Source: Pseudomonadota bacterium (GTDB lineage: Bacteria; Pseudomonadota; Alphaproteobacteria; Sphingomonadales; Sphingomonadaceae). From it: DNA of 10,137 bases. Below are positions 6,184 through 10,137 of the stretch, piece by piece. The translations under genes were made by a program, and so were the position numbers. The stretch is from contig JAEVYW010000107.1 in assembly GCA_023392555.1 (NCBI GenBank), positions 1 through 10,137 on the forward strand, in the 5' to 3' direction. Numbering within the stretch: position 1 is the first letter of the stretch; each line of letters starts with the position of its first letter. Under the pieces are notes generated by a model. It saw nothing but the letters and a program-made list of their open reading frames with translations, was not told the DNA's origin and ran no database searches.

Positions 6184-9156
6184 ATGCGGGCATTCAGCAC
6201 CATTTTGTGGTCGTCTTCGGCCATGGCGTTTGCGCTGTGCGCAACATCGGCAGCAGCTCAAGTTCAGCCGGCGACGCCGCCCGATCCGACCGTCCAGGCG
6301 CAGGAACAGCCTGCCGATCCGGACGCCGGATCGCCGCAGACCGACGATGCCGTCCAAACGGCAGCGGGCGCCGACCAGGGAGACGGCACGGCAATCGTCG
6401 TCACCGGTCTTCGCCGGTCTCTCCAGTCTGCACAGAACATCAAGCGCAACAGCGAACAGATCGTCGATGCTATTGTCGCCGAAGACATCGGCAAGCTTCC
6501 TGACACTGCAGTCTCCGACACCGCAGCCCGCATCCCCGGCTTCCAGGTGGAGCGTGAGCGCGGCGAAGGCGGCCGAGTGCTGCTCCGCGGCCTCGACGAA
6601 AACTACTACACGACCACCTACAACGGCCGCGAAATCTTCACTGCCGAGCGGCGCCAGGTTGCTCTGCAGGACTTCCCGGCAGGCGGGATCGCCGCGATCG
6701 AGGCGTTCAAGACGTCGTCGGCCAATCTGGTCGAACCCGGCCTGACCGGCCTCGTCAACGTCCGCTCCCGGCGTCCGTTCGACTTCTCCGGCCTGGAGCT
6801 CGCGGGGTCCGTCTGGGGCGTTTACCCGAACCAGTCGCGGGACTTCAAACCCAACGCCCAGCTGCTTGTCAGCAATCGTTGGGCGCTTGGCGAAGGCGAC
6901 ATCGGCGTCCTTCTGAACGCGTCGATCACGCAGCTGCATTACCAGGACTCGATCCGTCGCCACGGCTTCTTCGTCGCCAACCTGGCGGGCGGGCGCTCGC
7001 CGGACTGGCCCGAGATCCGCTACAACGAGGGCAATAGAAGGCGGCCCTCGATCAACGGCGCCCTGCAGTGGCGCAACGGAAGCGGCCTGGAGCTGTATGC
7101 GGAAGGCCTGTGGCAGGCCTATCGCGACAATCTTAGCGACCGCATGTGGGCGCAGCCGCTGTGGAACTGCGGCCAGGCCACTTACAGCAACATCGAGCTC
7201 CGGCCGGGTACTAACCAGATCCTGAGCGGAACGGTTACCAATCCGGGCTGCCCTGGCGAGACCTGGGGCTTTCAGGGCGCGACAAAGCGCAGGACCGACA
7301 CTTACCAGTTCGCGGTTGGCGGCAGCTACGACGCCGGCCCGCTGAAGATCACGGCTGACCTTGCGCGGAGCAACAGCAAGTTCAACTTGCGCACCGAAAG
7401 CATCGACTACGAGCTCACGACCAACCAGTACACGGTCAACTGGTACACCGGGCGCCCCGGCGGCTCCGGGCCCACGCTCGAGGTGGTCGGCATCGATCCG
7501 AGCGATCCGTCGATCTACAATTATCGCGGCTTCTTCGAGGATTACCTCACCGCCAAGGGCAAAGACATCCAGGGCCGCGTCGACTTCGAATATGAGCCTG
7601 CGGGCATCGACTTCCTGAAGAACTTCCAGTGGGGCGCGCGTTACGTCGATCGCGACGCATCGCGTCGTGCCGGCAATCGCTACTGGAACAACACGCTTCG
7701 CGGTTGCTGCGGCGGTCCGCACCCACTGACGCCGCTGTCGGTCGTTCCGCTGGACTACCAGCTGTTCAACTCGGCATTCCACGGCGACAACAACCGGCCG
7801 TTCCCACGGACATGGCTGGCGCCGACGTTCAACAGCGTCTGGGACAATCTGACGGAGTTCCGCCAGTTCAATGTCAACTTGCTCGGTCAGCACAATGTCG
7901 ACGATCCGGCGAACGACCCGGGCCGGTCTTTCGACATCAACGAGAAGTCGCTCGCCGGATACGGTCAGCTCAACTATCGCTTCGATACGGGCAGCGACAT
8001 GAGCGTGGATGGCCAGCTTGGCGTGCGCGTTGTGCGGACCAAGGATCGCGTGTCGGGAACGCTCTTCAATCCCGGCGATCCGCCGACGCCGCTGACGGTC
8101 AACAACAAGTATACGGACTGGCTGCCCAACGCGAGCGCCAACTTCCGCTTCAGCCCGCAATGGGCATTGCGCCTGGCCGCCAGCAAGACCCGGCTTCGTC
8201 CGCAGTTCGATCAGCTCAATCCGGCGCTGAGCCTCGCACCGCCTCCGGGCTGTTCGACGGGAACGAGCAACTGCGTTCGCACCGGCAATGGCGGCAACCC
8301 GTTCCTGAAGCCGCTGAAGTCGACCAATTACGACGCGAGCCTCGAATATTACTTCTCGCGCACCGGCTTCGCCTCGGTCGCCGCATTCCGCCGCGACATG
8401 AAGGGCTTCATCGTCAACCGGACCTTCACCTACGGCATTCCGGATCCGGACACCGGGCTTCCGCTTGAGATCACCGGCCCAACCAATGCCAACAAGGGCC
8501 GAATCCAGGGCTTCGAGGCTCAGGTCAGCACCTTCTTCGACTGGGATTGGGTGCCGACGTGGGCGCGCGGTTTCGGTGCCCAGGCGAACGTGACCTATCT
8601 CAATCCGAAGATCGACCTGAGGGTTGCTGGCGCGGATCGCAGCGTGCGCATTCCGGACGTGTCTAAGTGGACCTACAATCTGGTCGCCATGTACGAGGCG
8701 AATGGGCTAACCGCGCGCCTCGCCTACAACCGGCGCAGCAGCTATCCGGAAGGACCGATCGCCGACGACGCCGTCTCCGGCAACGGCTTCACGCGTCAGG
8801 GCCGCGGCAATCCGGTCTCGCGCCTCGACTGGTCGAGCAGCTACACGCTGAACGACAACGTCACTCTGTTCCTCGACTGGACGAACATCCTCAAGAAGCC
8901 GTTCAAGTCGGACATCGTCTGGACCAACTACGCCGCGAGCGACGTGACCAGCCGGGAGATCTTCCCGATGGTCGTCCGCTACGAGGAGTCGATCGTCTCG
9001 GGCGGCGTCCGGTTCCGGTTCGGCGGTCCGCGTCGGGCAGCGGCAGAGCCGGTTGTCGCTCTTCCGCCGCCACCGCCTCCTCCGGTCGAGCCAGCGCCGG
9101 TGGTCGAGCAACCCGCTCCTCCGCCACCACCGCCGGCGACCCCCGAACGCGGCTGA
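6184..9156 (+). CDS. TonB-dependent outer-membrane receptor, TIGR01782-like, with proline-rich C-terminal tail
   Basis: Outer-membrane gated channel powered by TonB-ExbBD, probably for an oligosaccharide; 990 residues. Residues 1-25 are a signal peptide ending ATSAAA before Gln26. An acidic/Pro linker leads to the TonB box IVVTG (71-75). The plug (about 76-200) has the family pattern RRSLQSAQNIKRNSEQIVDA, EDIGKLPD, RGLDENYYTTTYNGR and AFKTSSANLVEPGLTGLVNVRSRRP. The barrel runs to about 948, with the hallmark GNPFLKPLKSTNYDASLEYYF near 700-725 and the last strand VSGGVRFRFGG. Cysteines at 329/356, 508/509 and 690/697 fall in likely loops and may form disulfides. After the last strand comes a 42-residue proline-rich extension, whereas most TonB receptors end at an aromatic residue. 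The gene follows the importer operon by 138 bases with no terminator hairpin that I can see, so read-through from it is possible in addition to its own promoter. Substrate is inferred from context only. Confidence 0.93.
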   Translation: MRAFSTILWSSSAMAFALCATSAAAQVQPATPPDPTVQAQEQPADPDAGSPQTDDAVQTAAGADQGDGTAIVVTGLRRSLQSAQNIKRNSEQIVDAIVAEDIGKLPDTAVSDTAARIPGFQVERERGEGGRVLLRGLDENYYTTTYNGREIFTAERRQVALQDFPAGGIAAIEAFKTSSANLVEPGLTGLVNVRSRRPFDFSGLELAGSVWGVYPNQSRDFKPNAQLLVSNRWALGEGDIGVLLNASITQLHYQDSIRRHGFFVANLAGGRSPDWPEIRYNEGNRRRPSINGALQWRNGSGLELYAEGLWQAYRDNLSDRMWAQPLWNCGQATYSNIELRPGTNQILSGTVTNPGCPGETWGFQGATKRRTDTYQFAVGGSYDAGPLKITADLARSNSKFNLRTESIDYELTTNQYTVNWYTGRPGGSGPTLEVVGIDPSDPSIYNYRGFFEDYLTAKGKDIQGRVDFEYEPAGIDFLKNFQWGARYVDRDASRRAGNRYWNNTLRGCCGGPHPLTPLSVVPLDYQLFNSAFHGDNNRPFPRTWLAPTFNSVWDNLTEFRQFNVNLLGQHNVDDPANDPGRSFDINEKSLAGYGQLNYRFDTGSDMSVDGQLGVRVVRTKDRVSGTLFNPGDPPTPLTVNNKYTDWLPNASANFRFSPQWALRLAASKTRLRPQFDQLNPALSLAPPPGCSTGTSNCVRTGNGGNPFLKPLKSTNYDASLEYYFSRTGFASVAAFRRDMKGFIVNRTFTYGIPDPDTGLPLEITGPTNANKGRIQGFEAQVSTFFDWDWVPTWARGFGAQANVTYLNPKIDLRVAGADRSVRIPDVSKWTYNLVAMYEANGLTARLAYNRRSSYPEGPIADDAVSGNGFTRQGRGNPVSRLDWSSSYTLNDNVTLFLDWTNILKKPFKSDIVWTNYAASDVTSREIFPMVVRYEESIVSGGVRFRFGGPRRAAAEPVVALPPPPPPPVEPAPVVEQPAPPPPPPATPERG
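9028..9153 (+). other. Proline-rich C-terminal tail of the TonB-dependent receptor
   Basis: Codons 949-990 of the receptor encode 42 residues of which 19 are proline, including runs of seven and six prolines separated by a Val/Glu/Ala/Pro segment, and ending in PERG. The reading frame is unbroken from the barrel. In a TonB receptor the chain end faces the periplasm, so the tail should hang there as an extended, probably polyproline-II rod. Its function is unknown. Confidence 0.8.
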
Positions 9157-9170
9157 ACCGACGTAAACTG

Positions 9171-9203
9171 ATAGGGCGGCTTTCGGGCCGCCCTATTTGT
9201 TTA
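9171..9203 (+). terminator. Intrinsic terminator after the TonB-dependent receptor
   Basis: ATAGGGCGGC (9171-9180) and GCCGCCCTAT (9187-9196) form a perfect 10-base-pair stem with loop TTTCGG, followed by TTGTTTA. It starts 15 bases after the receptor stop. It lies between two convergent genes, and the minus-strand side is also AT-containing (TCAGTTTA), so it may also stop the GH43-like gene, though less efficiently. Confidence 0.85.
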
Positions 9204-9222
9204 CGGCAGCAGCCTCACATGG

Positions 9223-10137
9223 TCATCGACGCTCTGCCTCGCCGCGCTGGCGAAGGCTTGGGCCGATCTGCGGCTTGCCGTCCTTCCAGAACAAGGGTGC
9301 AATGTAGAGGTACCGCTCCTGGTCGAGCGGGCGGCAGCCGGCGCTCGCCGCCCAGGCGTGAAATGCAATGAAGTGACGGCTCGCGAACTTCAGGATCGCG
9401 GGGTGGCCCGGGCCGCTGAGGCAACCGGCCTGCCGCTCGTTGAAGCTATGCAGGATCGGGTTCTCCGGGGCATCTCTACAAGGGCCGAGCGGACCCGTGC
9501 AATTCGCGTAACCGGTCGCATATTGCGACAGCCGCTCCTTCGGATAATCCCAGCCGTAGTAAGCGGCCGAGTAGAACATCTGATAGCTCGTCGGCGACTT
9601 CACCATCGATGGCGCCTCGACCAGCTTCATTTCCCATTTCTGGTCGTCCTGAAGCAGCGCAACGGGGTTGCCGACCAGCTTCATTCCGTCGTCGCTGAGC
9701 CGCTGCCCCCAGATGATCGAGTGTTTCCCGACGGCGTTCCCGTCGCTCTTGTAGTAGAGGTAGAGCTTGCCGTCGGCGTCGCGGAAGGGGCTCGCGTCGA
9801 TGGTGCCGCCCTCGCTCGGCTGGCAGACCAGCGGCTGCGGCGAATTGTCCACGAACGGGCCCTTGGGACCGGCAGCCACGGCAAGACCGATACACTGCGT
9901 GCGCGTGCGGGGATTGGCCGCGGTGTAATAGAGCAGCCAATTGCTGCCGACCCGCATCACTTCCGGCGCCCACGTCCGCTCCGTCTTCGCCCAGCTGCCA
10001 AGGCGCGGGAGCCCATCGACAGGCTTGCCGCTGGCACCGACGACAGGCGACCAATGCACGAGGTCCCGCGATGTAAGCATCGGCAGATTCAAGCCCGAAT
10101 TGGTCGAGTAAGCGATGAACTCGCCGCGGTCATAAAC
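9223..10137 (-). CDS. Glycoside hydrolase family 43-like enzyme, 5' end outside the window
   Basis: The minus-strand frame is open from the window edge to TGA at 9225-9223, giving 304 visible residues. A TTG at 10092 could be taken as a start, but the frame continues upstream with VYDRGEFIAYSTNSG, which fits the first blade of the five-bladed beta-propeller of GH43, so I call it partial. Family features follow: LTSRDLVHW, WAPEV, CIGLAVA with GPF, then IDASPF-DADGKLYLYYKSDGN with the expected pKa-modulating Asp (9798-9796), VEAPSM with the expected acid/base Glu (9618-9616), and SGPGHPAIL with the late His. The catalytic base Asp should lie a few residues upstream of the visible part. GH43 enzymes are mostly arabinanases, arabinofuranosidases or xylosidases; I cannot choose. 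Six cysteines suggest export, but the signal region is not visible. It converges on the receptor gene and probably supplies products for it or for the importer. Confidence 0.85.
   Translation of the reverse strand, partial: VYDRGEFIAYSTNSGLNLPMLTSRDLVHWSPVVGASGKPVDGLPRLGSWAKTERTWAPEVMRVGSNWLLYYTAANPRTRTQCIGLAVAAGPKGPFVDNSPQPLVCQPSEGGTIDASPFRDADGKLYLYYKSDGNAVGKHSIIWGQRLSDDGMKLVGNPVALLQDDQKWEMKLVEAPSMVKSPTSYQMFYSAAYYGWDYPKERLSQYATGYANCTGPLGPCRDAPENPILHSFNERQAGCLSGPGHPAILKFASRHFIAFHAWAASAGCRPLDQERYLYIAPLFWKDGKPQIGPSLRQRGEAERR

Noticed and set aside
6091..8160. Open reading frame of 689 codons antisense to the TonB receptor gene
   Set aside because: Its product is Arg/Val/Ala-rich with no recognisable motif, it lies wholly opposite a receptor with clear family motifs and covers its start and leader. 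Long antisense frames are expected in GC-rich codon-biased DNA.
10090..10092. TTG as start codon of the GH43-like gene
   Set aside because: The frame continues to the window edge with VYDRGEFIAYSTNSG, matching the first propeller blade, so the gene is cut by the edge.

Overview
The window is GC-rich and almost fully coding, and it looks like a piece of a sphingomonad chromosome (Alphaproteobacteria, Sphingomonadaceae or close). The main reasons are the TonB-dependent receptor, which is of the Xanthomonas/Caulobacter/sphingomonad type (TIGR01782-like), a classical autotransporter, dense C/G third codon positions and tight ATGA gene overlaps. The assignment rests on protein style, not on a marker gene, so I hold it at moderate confidence.

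Layout. (1) Bases 2-1804 are the 3' part of a type V secretion autotransporter: the end of a beta-helical passenger with five 21-residue rungs, then a complete outer-membrane beta-barrel ending in Phe. It is followed by two back-to-back hairpins, the second a strong intrinsic terminator. (2) Bases 1955-6045 are a four-gene, translationally coupled operon for an ABC-type carbohydrate importer, in the order ATPase, permease (MalF type), permease (MalG type), lipoprotein solute-binding protein. (3) A 138-base leader with candidate LacI-type operators precedes a 990-residue TonB-dependent receptor (6184-9156) that carries an unusual proline-rich C-terminal tail. (4) A strong hairpin terminator at 9171-9196 separates it from a convergent glycoside hydrolase family 43-like gene on the minus strand, whose 5' end lies outside the window.

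How the genes may work together (inference): the receptor would carry an oligosaccharide across the outer membrane, the GH43-type enzyme would trim it (GH43 members usually act on arabinosyl or xylosyl linkages), the lipoprotein would capture the product in the periplasm, and the two permeases with their ATPase would import it. This is a compact carbohydrate-utilisation locus containing a TonB-dependent transporter, with a dedicated ABC importer as the inner-membrane step. The autotransporter is cut off from the operon by its terminators and is probably an unrelated neighbour. I see no RNA gene, insertion sequence, CRISPR array or phage gene. No gap between genes exceeds 300 bases. I did not find a convincing wholly new system. 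The points most worth a second look are the receptor's proline tail, the disulfide-type insertion in the binding protein, and the putative operators in the receptor leader.
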